DNA from: Anaerolineales bacterium
GTDB lineage: Bacteria > Chloroflexota > Anaerolineae > Anaerolineales > UBA11858
NCBI GenBank assembly: GCA_018335275.1
Contig: JAGXKM010000005.1
Location: 1 to 52,102, forward strand
Reading direction: 5' to 3'
DNA length: 52,102 nucleotides
Below, piece after piece: positions 9,064 to 18,174 of this stretch. The position numbers and the translations under genes were made by a program. How positions within the stretch are numbered: position 1 is the stretch's first letter; each line of letters opens with the position of its first letter. The notes beneath the pieces were generated by a model. That model saw only the letters and a list, made by a program, of their open reading frames with translations, was not told the DNA's origin and did not search any database.

Positions 9064-11946
9064 TCAAGGGAGAACTTCAAACGTTACCGTTTGCTGATCT
9101 GTGTTCCCGGCTTTGTCCAAGGCTCTGACTTTCAAGGTGAATGTGCCTATTTCCACATCCCAGAGCAAGACAAAAGGCGGCTCTTTCCGGGAAGCTATTA
9201 ATCTTTGGTCGAGGTAAAACTTCACCTCCTCCAAATGCTCCTCATCCACTGCTTGGACCTGGAAGAGAATTTGTTTTCCGGGCTGGTAGGCATATTGACG
9301 ACCCTCGATCTCTCCGGAAAAACTCACGATCGGCGGCGTATTATCCACGGACACAAGAGTGGAAGCTTTGTCCACTCGCTGACCTTCTCGTACCACCACA
9401 AGCTGTAAAGCATACAACCCATTCTCAACCTGAGTTGTATCCCATGTCCCAAGGGTATTGCCTAATCTGGGTTCGGCGCCTTCCTGGGCGATCTGCTGCC
9501 ATGTCTTGGGATTCATCCCCTGGCCAAATTGGATATAGTAAGAAAGGACCTCTTCAGGAAGCGTCCCCTTCACATCCACCTCTCCCTTGACAAATGAAAA
9601 ATTTTCCGGGGTGGAGATTTGAACCTCCCGCGACTGAGTTTCCTGGCTGCTGACATCGTACTGTTGAGGGGGTGTGGAAATCCCCTGCTCCTCTGCCCAT
9701 TTCCTTGCTTCAGGGGGAACGTTAAGGTATATTCTCTCCTCTATCAATGCCGAGGGTGTAAAAACAGTGGCCAGCTGGTTCGTTTCCCGGTTTACTTCCA
9801 GCACCTGATAGAGATTATCCCGCTGCGTTGGTTGATTTCCTTGCAAAAAGATCTCGCGGACAACATCCGGGCATTGGTCTGTGGGTAATAAACCCGAGGG
9901 TGAACAAACATCCAGGGTTATCATCTCATCCGGAAGCTCCCAATCCAGCAGAGGTTGGCCTTTTAGCGCATATTGAGTCAGGGCCCGCCAATAGCCAGAA
10001 GCCACTTTTGAGAGCCCGCCCCGGGATACCCCCTCACCTTCTCCTTCTACCCCCATCCAGATAGCAGTCACCAATTGAGGTGTGTATCCCACCGTCCATA
10101 TCTCGCCTTCCTGGGTGGTGTTTCCCATCTTAACAGCAGCGGGGCGATCAATTTCAAACACATTCTGCCTCCCCATACTTGGCCTGCGGGCCTCACTGTC
10201 GCGTAAGACATCTGTGATCATGTACGCCAATTGATCGCTGATCACCGCGCGGCTGACAAGTCGGGGATTTCCTCGCCACACTGCCCCGGACACGTCTTCA
10301 ACCCGGCTGACGATGACGGGTTCCAGACTCTCCCCCTTTTCCGATGAAGGCCACCCCCACAATACGCCCTGATTACCAAAAACCCCAAAACTCTGGGCGA
10401 TATCCAGGGCATCCACAGCGTGGCTCCCGGGGAACATCTGACAGTCTGAACAGGGAATGTTTGAGATCTCAATACCCATTTGAGAAAGGATGTTCTCAAC
10501 ATTTCCAGGCCGTAAGCTCTGCCAGAATTTCAAAGCTGGCACCAAGTAATCATTGGCCATAGCCAGACGGATGCTCACCGGTCCCTGAAAAACACAATCC
10601 TTCCCACATCCAGGATGGAGATCTTCCACCTCCAAGTCCTGGTTCTCAGGAGGTATATCCCAGACCAATGCCGCCGGCTCGTATCCCTGTGTAAAAGAAG
10701 TCAAGTAAATGAAGGGGGTGAGCAAGGTACCGGGAGGGTGATCAGTAAATAAATTGTGATCCCCGGTAGGATGTCTGCCTACCATGGCCAGGACCTGTCC
10801 ATTTCTGGGATCCAGTTGAACGATGTCCACGTGCAGCTGTTCATTATCCTGGAGAATGGGATCAGGATAATTGGGCAATAAACGGGCAGCCTCGCATTCC
10901 TCGCTCAGAGCGGACTCTCCACCTCGATATTTCATCAACCCCGCCTGGAGAGAACATTCCGCCTGCGCCTGTAATGCGCCATCTATCGTGGACACGATTT
11001 TAAAACCACCCCGCTTTAATCGGTCCTGAGGAATTTCATCATCCAACTGTTCAAGCACATACTTAGCGAACGCAGGTGGTTGAGGTGAGGACTTCCCTTC
11101 CGGGTTGAACTTCAATTTAAACTTCCGGGCCCGATCCCCCTCCTCTTCTGATACCAAATCCTCCCTGACCATTTTTTCAAGGAGATCCATCTGCCTTTCT
11201 TTGGCAGCCTGGGGGGCGTCAAAAGGGTTCAAGGCCGGCGCTTCTGAAACAGCAGCTAACAGTACCGCTTCCGCCAGGTTAAGCTGGTAAACCGGCTTTC
11301 CAAAATAGACTTCCGAAGCAGAAGCCACACCATAGGCCCGGTTTCCATAATAAACACTGTTCAAGTACCACTCCAATACCTTCTCTCTCCCGTATTGAGC
11401 AGATATCTGGCTGGCCAAGATGCCTTCCCGGACTTCACTCCACCTCCCGGACGCTTCCTGCCAAAGAAGGAGGTCGGAGACCAATAGCTGCGGGATCGTC
11501 TCCTGATCACTCCATAAACCTGAAATCCGAGTATCCGGCCGTGAGAAATACAGCGGGTCCGTGGCCGCGAGTGTGGCTTTGATCATTTCAGGAGGGATAT
11601 CGGATCTCAAAGCTTGCTCACTGAGATCTAAGACCGCATAGTCTCTTTTCTGGACGACAGGGTTTTCAAAAGACCAAAGGACCTCTTCACCATCACGAGC
11701 ATAGATTCTCGTGGGCTCCATAAGTTGTCCGTGATAAGGATTCAATAAAACGGGAAGCTTTTCTACAGAAGGTAAATCCTGGCTGATGTTTGTGTAAAGA
11801 AGCACCAGACCGACAAGAAAAGAAAGCAATGCCAGGCTGAATATGAGTCCGAAACCAAAGGCAGCTTTTCCCAGCAGCGAGCCAGATTTTTTATTCTTTC
11901 GTTTCATCCGGGAACGGATGAGAAGAGGGATTTTTGTCATATCCAA
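9064..11946 (-). CDS. Class A penicillin-binding-protein homologue with degenerate active sites
   Basis: The 960-aa protein has the class A PBP layout: a membrane anchor (about 30-52), a GT51-like region (75-280), a transpeptidase-like region (370-660) and a C-terminal Ig-like domain (about 865-958). Scaffold motifs are kept, for example WYLNSVYYGNRAYGV at 193-207 and PPGTLLTPFIY at 404-414. Catalytic ones are replaced: the GT Glu-Asp pair reads Thr129-Asp130, and the GGSTITQQ stretch is not recognisable. SxxK reads Thr407-Leu-Leu-Thr410, SxN reads Asp466-Tyr-Leu, and KTG reads Lys606-Met-Gly-Asn. Known family chemistry would predict no penicillin-sensitive transpeptidation. The frame is unbroken, so it is not a decaying gene by this evidence. 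The start is a TTG with GAGG 6 nt upstream; an ATG two codons in is an alternative. Confidence 0.85.
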   Translation of the reverse strand: MDMTKIPLLIRSRMKRKNKKSGSLLGKAAFGFGLIFSLALLSFLVGLVLLYTNISQDLPSVEKLPVLLNPYHGQLMEPTRIYARDGEEVLWSFENPVVQKRDYAVLDLSEQALRSDIPPEMIKATLAATDPLYFSRPDTRISGLWSDQETIPQLLVSDLLLWQEASGRWSEVREGILASQISAQYGREKVLEWYLNSVYYGNRAYGVASASEVYFGKPVYQLNLAEAVLLAAVSEAPALNPFDAPQAAKERQMDLLEKMVREDLVSEEEGDRARKFKLKFNPEGKSSPQPPAFAKYVLEQLDDEIPQDRLKRGGFKIVSTIDGALQAQAECSLQAGLMKYRGGESALSEECEAARLLPNYPDPILQDNEQLHVDIVQLDPRNGQVLAMVGRHPTGDHNLFTDHPPGTLLTPFIYLTSFTQGYEPAALVWDIPPENQDLEVEDLHPGCGKDCVFQGPVSIRLAMANDYLVPALKFWQSLRPGNVENILSQMGIEISNIPCSDCQMFPGSHAVDALDIAQSFGVFGNQGVLWGWPSSEKGESLEPVIVSRVEDVSGAVWRGNPRLVSRAVISDQLAYMITDVLRDSEARRPSMGRQNVFEIDRPAAVKMGNTTQEGEIWTVGYTPQLVTAIWMGVEGEGEGVSRGGLSKVASGYWRALTQYALKGQPLLDWELPDEMITLDVCSPSGLLPTDQCPDVVREIFLQGNQPTQRDNLYQVLEVNRETNQLATVFTPSALIEERIYLNVPPEARKWAEEQGISTPPQQYDVSSQETQSREVQISTPENFSFVKGEVDVKGTLPEEVLSYYIQFGQGMNPKTWQQIAQEGAEPRLGNTLGTWDTTQVENGLYALQLVVVREGQRVDKASTLVSVDNTPPIVSFSGEIEGRQYAYQPGKQILFQVQAVDEEHLEEVKFYLDQRLIASRKEPPFVLLWDVEIGTFTLKVRALDKAGNTDQQTVTFEVLP

Positions 11947-12036
11947 TCACGACCTCGTCACCCTTAGGAAAAAAAAACAATAATTAGGTACGTTTGTGAT
12001 CAGGGAAGCTCGGGTGCATTTCCGCTGAATTCAAGT

Positions 12037-13785
12037 TCATCCATGATCAGCGACATTCATGCGCTCAACCTTAGAATCCACAGCGTGCAGGAGTTCTTTT
12101 GCAGATTGCAGCGTATGCTCACTCAGGCCGCCAAGCATCTGGGCAAGTTCTCGCAGCCGTTCCTCACCTTTTATATCATGGACATCAATGAGGGTTCTTT
12201 GATCCACAACTTGCTTTGAAACCTGGTAATGTTGTTGCCCAAAACTTGCCAGCTGGGGCAGATGGGTTATGCAGATGACCTGATGTCCCCCAGTCAACCT
12301 GCGAAGTTTCTCTCCAACAACCGCTCCAATCCTCCCCCCAATTCCCTGGTCGATTTCATCGAAAACCAGGGTTGAAATCCGGTCAGCTTTGGCGAGCACA
12401 TGCTTGATCGCCAGCATTAATCGCGCCATCTCTCCACCCGAGGCAATTTTGGCTAAGGGCTTAAAGCCCTCTCCCGGATTGGTTTCAATCAAGAACTCCA
12501 CTTCCTCCAATCCATTTGCCGTGAATTTAACCCGCTGGTCAGGTCCAATCAATACCCCCTGCGGGTCGGATGTTTGGCGAAAAGCAACTCGAAAGCGCGA
12601 TTCCGCCATCCGGAGATCCTCTAATTCGGCCTCAAGCTCACCTTCCAGGCGCTCTGCTGCTTCTTTCCTGCTTTTCGACAATTGCTTCCCTTTTTCCGCC
12701 AGCTCCTGCAGAACCTGATTCTGCCGCTTTTCCAGCTGCGCTATTCGTTCACTACGATCGGTAATCGTCTCCAATTCTATCTTGGATTGATCTGCATGGT
12801 CCAGGACAGCCGGAATCGTGTCCCCGTATTTCCGTTTTAAATCCCTGATAAGAGCCAGGCGTTCTTCTACCTTTTCCAACTCCTGAGGATCAAATTCCAA
12901 AGAATTTAGATAGGACCTCAGTTCAAGATTCAACTCCTCAAGCCCATCAGACACATCCTTCGTCCTTTCCGCCAACTCTTCCAGGGATGGATCCGACTTG
13001 ACCATCGCGGTAACCGCGTCCAGAAATTGGCCAAACAAATCCGTGATCGTCGGCTGGGAAGGAGGCGCATCCTCTAAAAGCATCAGAGCTTGCTGGCATC
13101 TCTCAGCAAGTTTTTCTGCGTTCGCCAACCTCTTCAGCCTCCGGGACAACTCCTCATCTTCCCCTCTCACCAAATTTGCGGCTTGAATTTCATCCACTTG
13201 AAATTCAAGCAATTCCAAACGCTTCTCAGCCTCTTGATCCAGTTCCCGCAAACGCTTGAGTTCAGAGCGGATCCCTTTTAATTTCTGGTAGGCTTCTTGA
13301 TATAAAACGAATTCATCCTCATTCCCCGCATATCGGTCCAGCAATTTCAGATGCTGATTTACCCGCAGCAGCGAGAGATGGTCGGACTGGCCATGGATAT
13401 CCACCAAATGCTCCCCCAAACGAACCAGCAGCCCCACATTGGCCCGGTGACCATTGACCCTGGCAACATTTCGACGATCCCGACGCAACTCCCTGCTCAG
13501 GGTGACATATTCAGGGTCATCCAGCATGTCTTCCTTTTTAAGCAGGGAGTGGATGGGTTCCCTCACAGCCTCTGGGATCTGAAACACAGCTTCTACCGCG
13601 GCGCGCTCGCTCCCGCTTCGCAAATTCGTCATGTCCACACGTTTTCCGAGCAGCATATCCAGGGCCCCCATGATGATCGATTTCCCGGCCCCTGTCTCTC
13701 CCGTCAACACGATCAGACCCGGATCGAAAAGCAAGTCCAGTTCTTGAATGATGGCAAAATTCTTGATGTGCAGTTCAGACAACAT
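12037..13785 (-). CDS. recN: DNA repair protein RecN
   Basis: SMC-like ATPase that acts at double-strand breaks. The 582 residues show the RecN order: an N-terminal head with LTGETGAGKS (Walker A 29-36), two long coiled coils (about 150-350, rich in Glu/Arg/Leu), and a C-terminal head with the signature ASGGEMARLMLAIKH and Walker B TLVFDEIDQGIGGR. Length is normal for the family (about 550-580). It begins one base after the stop of the zinc-finger membrane gene, in the minus-strand run nadK - zinc finger - recN. Identification is secure. Confidence 0.97.
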   Translation of the reverse strand: MLSELHIKNFAIIQELDLLFDPGLIVLTGETGAGKSIIMGALDMLLGKRVDMTNLRSGSERAAVEAVFQIPEAVREPIHSLLKKEDMLDDPEYVTLSRELRRDRRNVARVNGHRANVGLLVRLGEHLVDIHGQSDHLSLLRVNQHLKLLDRYAGNEDEFVLYQEAYQKLKGIRSELKRLRELDQEAEKRLELLEFQVDEIQAANLVRGEDEELSRRLKRLANAEKLAERCQQALMLLEDAPPSQPTITDLFGQFLDAVTAMVKSDPSLEELAERTKDVSDGLEELNLELRSYLNSLEFDPQELEKVEERLALIRDLKRKYGDTIPAVLDHADQSKIELETITDRSERIAQLEKRQNQVLQELAEKGKQLSKSRKEAAERLEGELEAELEDLRMAESRFRVAFRQTSDPQGVLIGPDQRVKFTANGLEEVEFLIETNPGEGFKPLAKIASGGEMARLMLAIKHVLAKADRISTLVFDEIDQGIGGRIGAVVGEKLRRLTGGHQVICITHLPQLASFGQQHYQVSKQVVDQRTLIDVHDIKGEERLRELAQMLGGLSEHTLQSAKELLHAVDSKVERMNVADHG

Positions 13786-13786
13786 A

Positions 13787-14314
13787 TCAACTCGTAAATC
13801 TGTAATATATGGTCGACGTGATCATCACAGCGTAGACAACAATCCACACAAAAGGGAAAAGGCCGTTCACAGCGATCCATCCAAAATTTACTAGGGCGCT
13901 GAAACTATTCAACCCCTGGACGACGATCATCGGCAAACTGGCGATAAACGCTGTGGCCCCCACCACTTTATACAATACCGGAGATCTGCGGTTGGAGATG
14001 GCTTTCCGGACCGCTGTCTCGATCATCGTCCCGGCAACGGGTGTGAGAATGATGGTAAAGAATCTCAAACGGACAGCGAGTAAACTTCCCAGAAAAGACA
14101 GGGTGCCGGTGATCAAGACCCCAATCAAATAGTCATGCCATTTTACGGTGATAAAGGCTTTTTGTTGATCTCGTACACATTCCGGACACCGATAACCGGT
14201 AGGTGTCTGGATGGCACATTTCACACAAATGGGCCGATCACAGCGATTACACCTTAACTTCGTCTCTCTCTTGGGATGAAAAGCACAGGTCAGGGTCGAT
14301 GAATTTTCAGGCAT
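13787..14314 (-). CDS. Zinc-finger (B-box-like) integral membrane protein
   Basis: A 175-aa protein of unknown function. Residues about 8-47 carry paired Cys/His positions (CAFHP, CNRCDRPICVKCA, YRCPEC), forming a B-box-like zinc-binding module. The rest has three or four hydrophobic helices (about 60-80, 85-105, 118-140, 145-168). It overlaps the nadK 3' end by 8 nt and ends one base before recN, so all three are probably cotranscribed and coupled. The zinc module should be cytosolic, next to the membrane. No enzymatic motif is visible. The gene is clearly real by its spacing and composition; its function is not known. Confidence 0.8.
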   Translation of the reverse strand: MPENSSTLTCAFHPKRETKLRCNRCDRPICVKCAIQTPTGYRCPECVRDQQKAFITVKWHDYLIGVLITGTLSFLGSLLAVRLRFFTIILTPVAGTMIETAVRKAISNRRSPVLYKVVGATAFIASLPMIVVQGLNSFSALVNFGWIAVNGLFPFVWIVVYAVMITSTIYYRFTS

Positions 14315-15167
14315 CCATATCCTTTATCGAAGGGTTCTGATCCATGTAAGGGATGAGATTGCGATAAAAATAACCTGGGTCCTGGAAGCGGATGAAGTCC
14401 ACAGTGTGTTTGCTGACACTTACCACTATTTTATCCTTATCATTTAAATAGATAGGATCTTGTCCATCGATGGTGAGTGTCGCTTTATGCTCTGTTCGCG
14501 TGGTAATGGACACGGTTGCACTTTGATCCAGAACTAGAGGCTGCTCAATGGAAAGATGGGGTGCTACCGGAACCAAAACGATATTCCTCAATTCCGGTGC
14601 CAGGATCGGACCGCCTGCCGCCATAGCATACGCAGTGGATCCCGTCGGGGTTGCAGCGATGATCCCATCTGCTATGTATGTGCTCAGGTGCCGTTCATTG
14701 ATGTGGATTTTCAACTGAATAGGCCGAAGGATATCCCCCCGGCTGACGACACCTTCGTTAAGGGCATCCCATTCTCCCAGCAGCATATCATCACGCCAAT
14801 GAGCAACATCCAGCATCATCCGATTTTCAATCCAATAATCCCCATCAAATAAACGTTCAAACGCGGCTTTCCATTCATCCTGACTGATTTCTGTCAAAAA
14901 ACCAAATCGGCCCAAATTAATGCCCAAGATGGGAAGATTCTGGGGACCGCTGATGTGTCCAGCCCGGAGCATGGTACCATCCCCTCCCATGGCAATCAAT
15001 ACATCATGACTTTGCTGTTGTATGTTTCGGTGAAAATCAACCTCATCAACTCTCCCGATGACGACATCTTTGCCTTCCTCTTTTAAGTACTGGATCACTT
15101 TTTCAGCAAGTTTAGATGCATGGTGATTTTGAGGATGTATAACAATGGCTACTTTGTTTATTGTCAT
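14307..15167 (-). CDS. nadK: NAD kinase
   Basis: ATP- or polyphosphate-dependent phosphorylation of NAD to NADP; cytosolic. The 286-aa product has the conserved GGDGT loop (AMGGDGTMLRAGH near residue 60), LGINLGRFGFLTEI, the catalytic NEGVVSRG region and GSTAYAMAAGGPIL. The start is the ATG 15165-15167; the TTG codon just before it is less likely. No good Shine-Dalgarno is seen, but a 15-nt inverted repeat (15182-15196, arms TATCAA/TTGATA) lies directly upstream and could be an operator. The gene overlaps the downstream zinc-finger gene by 8 nt. Identification is secure. Confidence 0.96.
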   Translation of the reverse strand: MTINKVAIVIHPQNHHASKLAEKVIQYLKEEGKDVVIGRVDEVDFHRNIQQQSHDVLIAMGGDGTMLRAGHISGPQNLPILGINLGRFGFLTEISQDEWKAAFERLFDGDYWIENRMMLDVAHWRDDMLLGEWDALNEGVVSRGDILRPIQLKIHINERHLSTYIADGIIAATPTGSTAYAMAAGGPILAPELRNIVLVPVAPHLSIEQPLVLDQSATVSITTRTEHKATLTIDGQDPIYLNDKDKIVVSVSKHTVDFIRFQDPGYFYRNLIPYMDQNPSIKDMDA

Positions 15168-15379
15168 CAATTTTTTATCCGTATCAACGTTTGATAACCA
15201 TCCAACTCAGGAGAACAAGCCTGGCCACCAAGAGAATCAGAATCAGAATCTGATCTATCACCGTGGCTTACTAAAACGCGGCTCCCCGGCAAGAGCCCTC
15301 CCCCGCTTCCGACTGAAACAAACCCGGAGTGTACCACTTCCTTCAAGGAAACAGCCCACAACATTGAGGCCGAAAACCT

Positions 15380-15802
15380 TTAGAAAGGGATATCGTCTTC
15401 ATCCACACTTTGTCCACTGGATTCTGGTTCCCCCGCTTGGTAGGCTTGATCTTCCGCCCGGGTGGAGAGAAAGACAACCCGGCGGGCAGTGACCTCAAAA
15501 GATGCACCCGGCGTCCCATCATTGCGCGTCCATATCCGCGGACCACCCGTCTCAGGATCAGGTCGTAAGCGGCCGTCTACCAGCACCCGACTTCCCTGCT
15601 GTAAATATTGATTTACCGCCTCCGCTTGATTCCCCCACACGGAAACCCGGAACCAGGTCGTCTCATCCACTTTCTGACCATTGGAATCCGTATAACTGCG
15701 GTTCGTCGCGGCAGAGAAATTGGTCACAGCCTGCCCTGATGGAGTGTAACGCATTTCTGGATCCCTGCCCAAATTCCCTACAAAGACAATTTTTTGATAC
15801 AT
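15380..15802 (-). CDS. ssb: Single-stranded DNA-binding protein
   Basis: OB-fold protein that coats ssDNA and recruits repair and replication partners. The 140-aa product starts MYQKIVFVGNLGRDPEMRYT, contains the SSB core VTNFSAATNR and TTWFRVSVWG, and ends in the acidic interaction tip DEDDIPF. The start at 15802 is preferred over an in-frame codon at 15844, because GGAGGG lies about 5 nt upstream and SSB proteins begin here. The linker between core and tip is short (about 25 residues). The gene stands alone between nadK (about 210 bp away) and the lipoprotein gene. Confidence 0.95.
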   Translation of the reverse strand: MYQKIVFVGNLGRDPEMRYTPSGQAVTNFSAATNRSYTDSNGQKVDETTWFRVSVWGNQAEAVNQYLQQGSRVLVDGRLRPDPETGGPRIWTRNDGTPGASFEVTARRVVFLSTRAEDQAYQAGEPESSGQSVDEDDIPF

Positions 15803-15978
15803 AGCTCCCTCCTCTAAGATAATGAATATACGCTGTGCAAGCAAAAACCCTCCAGCACCCTTTCCCTAATTATATCAACTTCAACATCAAACCCGATTGA
15901 TTCTCAACGCTTCCAAGTGGAGGTCTCTTTGCTCTTCTGCTATTCCTGAACATCCCCACAGGAGAGGGCCTATCCCCT

Positions 15979-16728
15979 TCATGGAGAAACCTCCCTGACG
16001 GTAAGATCTGAAAAACTAACAGTGACCGCGGTGTCTCCTTTCGACCGCGCAAAGACACCGAGAGTGCCTTCAGAAATCTCATTATTCGTGATAGAAAATT
16101 GAAAGACATCGTTTATGTAAAGACGGAATTCCTCTCCCACTGCCCAAACGCCCAGGCGGACTTCACTGGGCGCAGCAGAGGGGACGCTTGAGCTGATCAT
16201 CCATGGTTGAAGTATCACAGCACTTTGGTCCAGCACAAGCAGCAACTGCACTTGCCCGTCACAAGACAACGCATACCGGTAATACCCGCCAGCGACCCTG
16301 AACATGAAACCATACTCATCTTTACCGGAACATAAACTTGGGCTTGCAGTGATCTCCGCATAAAAATCGCCAAACGCTTCTCCCTCCAAAATGCTGGATA
16401 GGGTCGTTTTTTGTTCCCTGATGATGATATTCAATTCCCCTTTTCCAATATTGACTTCTCCCCTCTGCGATGAGGGAACAATCCACCCCCGGTTGAAGTT
16501 AAATCCATCCCGGTACAATATCTCCCCGTACTCAGCGGTGCTTTCAGGGGTAGGCGTAACCTGGCTGGTAGGGACCAGCGTTGGAGTCCGGGTAGGAGGA
16601 AACCAGACTACTGTATCTGTGGGAGTCATGGTGGGAGCGATCGTTGTGGAAGGGCGGGGCTCAGGCTGAGCCACATTCACACAAGCGGTCAAGATCAAAC
16701 ACAGAAACCCGAAAAGAATACGTCTCAT
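15979..16728 (-). CDS. Lipoprotein with Pro/Thr linker and lectin-like C-terminal domain
   Basis: A 249-aa predicted lipoprotein of unknown function. A lipobox (LTAC, Cys16) follows a hydrophobic signal peptide, then a Thr/Pro-rich linker (about 25-65, repeats such as TPTDT and TPTLVPTS). The C-terminal part (about 75-245) is beta-rich, with FYAEITASPS and EEFRLYINDVFQF. It resembles the jelly-roll fold of laminin-G/DUF1080-like domains, an inference from pattern only. The ATG at 16728 overlaps the end of purA, so it is probably expressed with it. A GTG nine codons upstream is an alternative start. Such linkers are common in Chloroflexota surface proteins. Confidence 0.8.
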   Translation of the reverse strand: MRRILFGFLCLILTACVNVAQPEPRPSTTIAPTMTPTDTVVWFPPTRTPTLVPTSQVTPTPESTAEYGEILYRDGFNFNRGWIVPSSQRGEVNIGKGELNIIIREQKTTLSSILEGEAFGDFYAEITASPSLCSGKDEYGFMFRVAGGYYRYALSCDGQVQLLLVLDQSAVILQPWMISSSVPSAAPSEVRLGVWAVGEEFRLYINDVFQFSITNNEISEGTLGVFARSKGDTAVTVSFSDLTVREVSP

Positions 16729-16732
16729 GAGT

Positions 16733-18022
16733 TTAACGCCGGATGATCTGATCACGTTCAGGCCCCACGGAGATAAGGCGGACAGGCAATCCGCTCAATT
16801 CTTCTACTTTAGCCACATAGTCTTTTGCCTGTTCAGGGAGATTTTTCCACGCTCGCACGCCCATGATATCTTCCTCCCATCCAGGTAAGTCCACATAATC
16901 AGGCTCATAAGGTGACAAGTCCCCGGGTCCAAACGGTAATTCACGAACCATTTCCCCGTCTTTTTTGTACGCAGAGCAAATACGCAGGGAATCCAGACCG
17001 GATAAAATATCCAGCTTTGTGAGAACAAGCTCCGACAAACCATTGATCCGGGATGCATACCGCAGGAGCACTGAGTCCAGCCACCCCACACGCCGGGGTC
17101 TTCCGGTCGTGGTTCCAAATTCATCCCAAAAATGTTCTCCTGTCCCTCGAAGGCGCTGCGCGATGTCTTCAAAAACCTCTGTCGGGAAAGGTCCCTCACC
17201 CACCCGCGTTTGAAACGCTTTGGCCACTCCGATGACCTTGTCCACGCTCCCCAACCCGATTCCCAGCCCGACCAATGCACCGGGCGCAGTGGGCGTGGAA
17301 CTGGTCACAAATGGATATGTGCCGTGGTCTAAATCTAAAAGCGTGCCTTGCGCCCCCTCAGCCAGCAGATGTTTGCCCGCTTGCAGAGCCTGATCACAAA
17401 TCGACCCCACATCCGCCACATAAGGAGAAAGTTCTTCAGCATATGCTTTGTACTGATCCGCGATCCTGGAAGCATTGAGGGGCTCCATATCGTACAAATC
17501 CCTGAGCTGGATATTGATCGCTTTAATATGCTTTTCGACCGATACCCGGAAATCCGGGGGACTTAACATCCCTTCCATACGCAGCCCTGATCGGATGACT
17601 TTGGTCGTATATGCTGGGCCGATACCCCGTTGGGTCGTGCCAATTTTCTCATCACCCCGGGCTTTCTCTCTGGCCTTATCCAATGCCCGGTGTCCGGGCG
17701 TGATCAGATGGGCAGCAAAGGAAATCTTGACCCGATCAGGAGATACATCTACCCCTGCATCTTTCAAAGCGCCCATTTCTTCCCTCAAAACCGAAGGATT
17801 AATAACCATGCCGTTCCCAAGTAAGCTGGTCGTATGAGGCTGGATGACGCCCGATGGGATAAGATGCAGCTTAAACGTCCTCTCCCCAACCGTAACCGTG
17901 TGACCGGCGTTATCTCCCCCGTAATATCGAGCGACAATATCTGCTTTCTCTGCTAAAAGGTCAACCACCCGCCCCTTCCCCTCATCCCCCCATTGTGAAC
18001 CAACTACAATCGAAAATGACAT
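16733..18022 (-). CDS. purA: Adenylosuccinate synthetase
   Basis: GTP-dependent condensation of IMP with aspartate, the first committed step to AMP. The 429-aa product has the N-terminal signature GSQWGDEGKGRVVDLL (residues about 8-23), GGDNAGHT and the IMP-site segment GTTQRGIGPAY. It ends IRR after SVGPERDQ, as in the family. Length is normal. AGGAG lies 6 nt before the ATG. The lipoprotein gene overlaps its 3' end. A possible extended -10 (TGCTAGAAT, 18114-18122 on the minus strand) could drive it. Identification is secure. Confidence 0.97.
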   Translation of the reverse strand: MSFSIVVGSQWGDEGKGRVVDLLAEKADIVARYYGGDNAGHTVTVGERTFKLHLIPSGVIQPHTTSLLGNGMVINPSVLREEMGALKDAGVDVSPDRVKISFAAHLITPGHRALDKAREKARGDEKIGTTQRGIGPAYTTKVIRSGLRMEGMLSPPDFRVSVEKHIKAINIQLRDLYDMEPLNASRIADQYKAYAEELSPYVADVGSICDQALQAGKHLLAEGAQGTLLDLDHGTYPFVTSSTPTAPGALVGLGIGLGSVDKVIGVAKAFQTRVGEGPFPTEVFEDIAQRLRGTGEHFWDEFGTTTGRPRRVGWLDSVLLRYASRINGLSELVLTKLDILSGLDSLRICSAYKKDGEMVRELPFGPGDLSPYEPDYVDLPGWEEDIMGVRAWKNLPEQAKDYVAKVEELSGLPVRLISVGPERDQIIRR

Positions 18023-18067
18023 GATTATCTCCTGATAGGATTTATGTGATATTACTCACCACGGTTC

Positions 18068-18096
18068 TTCACCGTTTTGTTGATTTCTATTATAAA
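18068..18096 (+). promoter_or_regulatory. Possible promoter for the SDR gene
   Basis: TTCACC (18068-18073), a 17-bp spacer and TATAAA (18091-18096) on the plus strand, about 78 bp before the SDR start. The -35 is only a partial match and the area is A/T-rich, so this is a tentative call. Confidence 0.35.
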
Positions 18097-18174
18097 ATTA
18101 GATCAACAAATTCATTCTAGCACAAGAATATCTCTCCCGGGAAAATGGCTCTGAGGTATATTAAGGAGACCTGT

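Noticed and set aside
15171-15379. Gap between nadK and ssb with a short AGAATC triplet-like repeat and an open frame of 65 codons
   Set aside because: The repeat is only three units long, and the open frame has no ribosome-binding site and no recognisable protein features.
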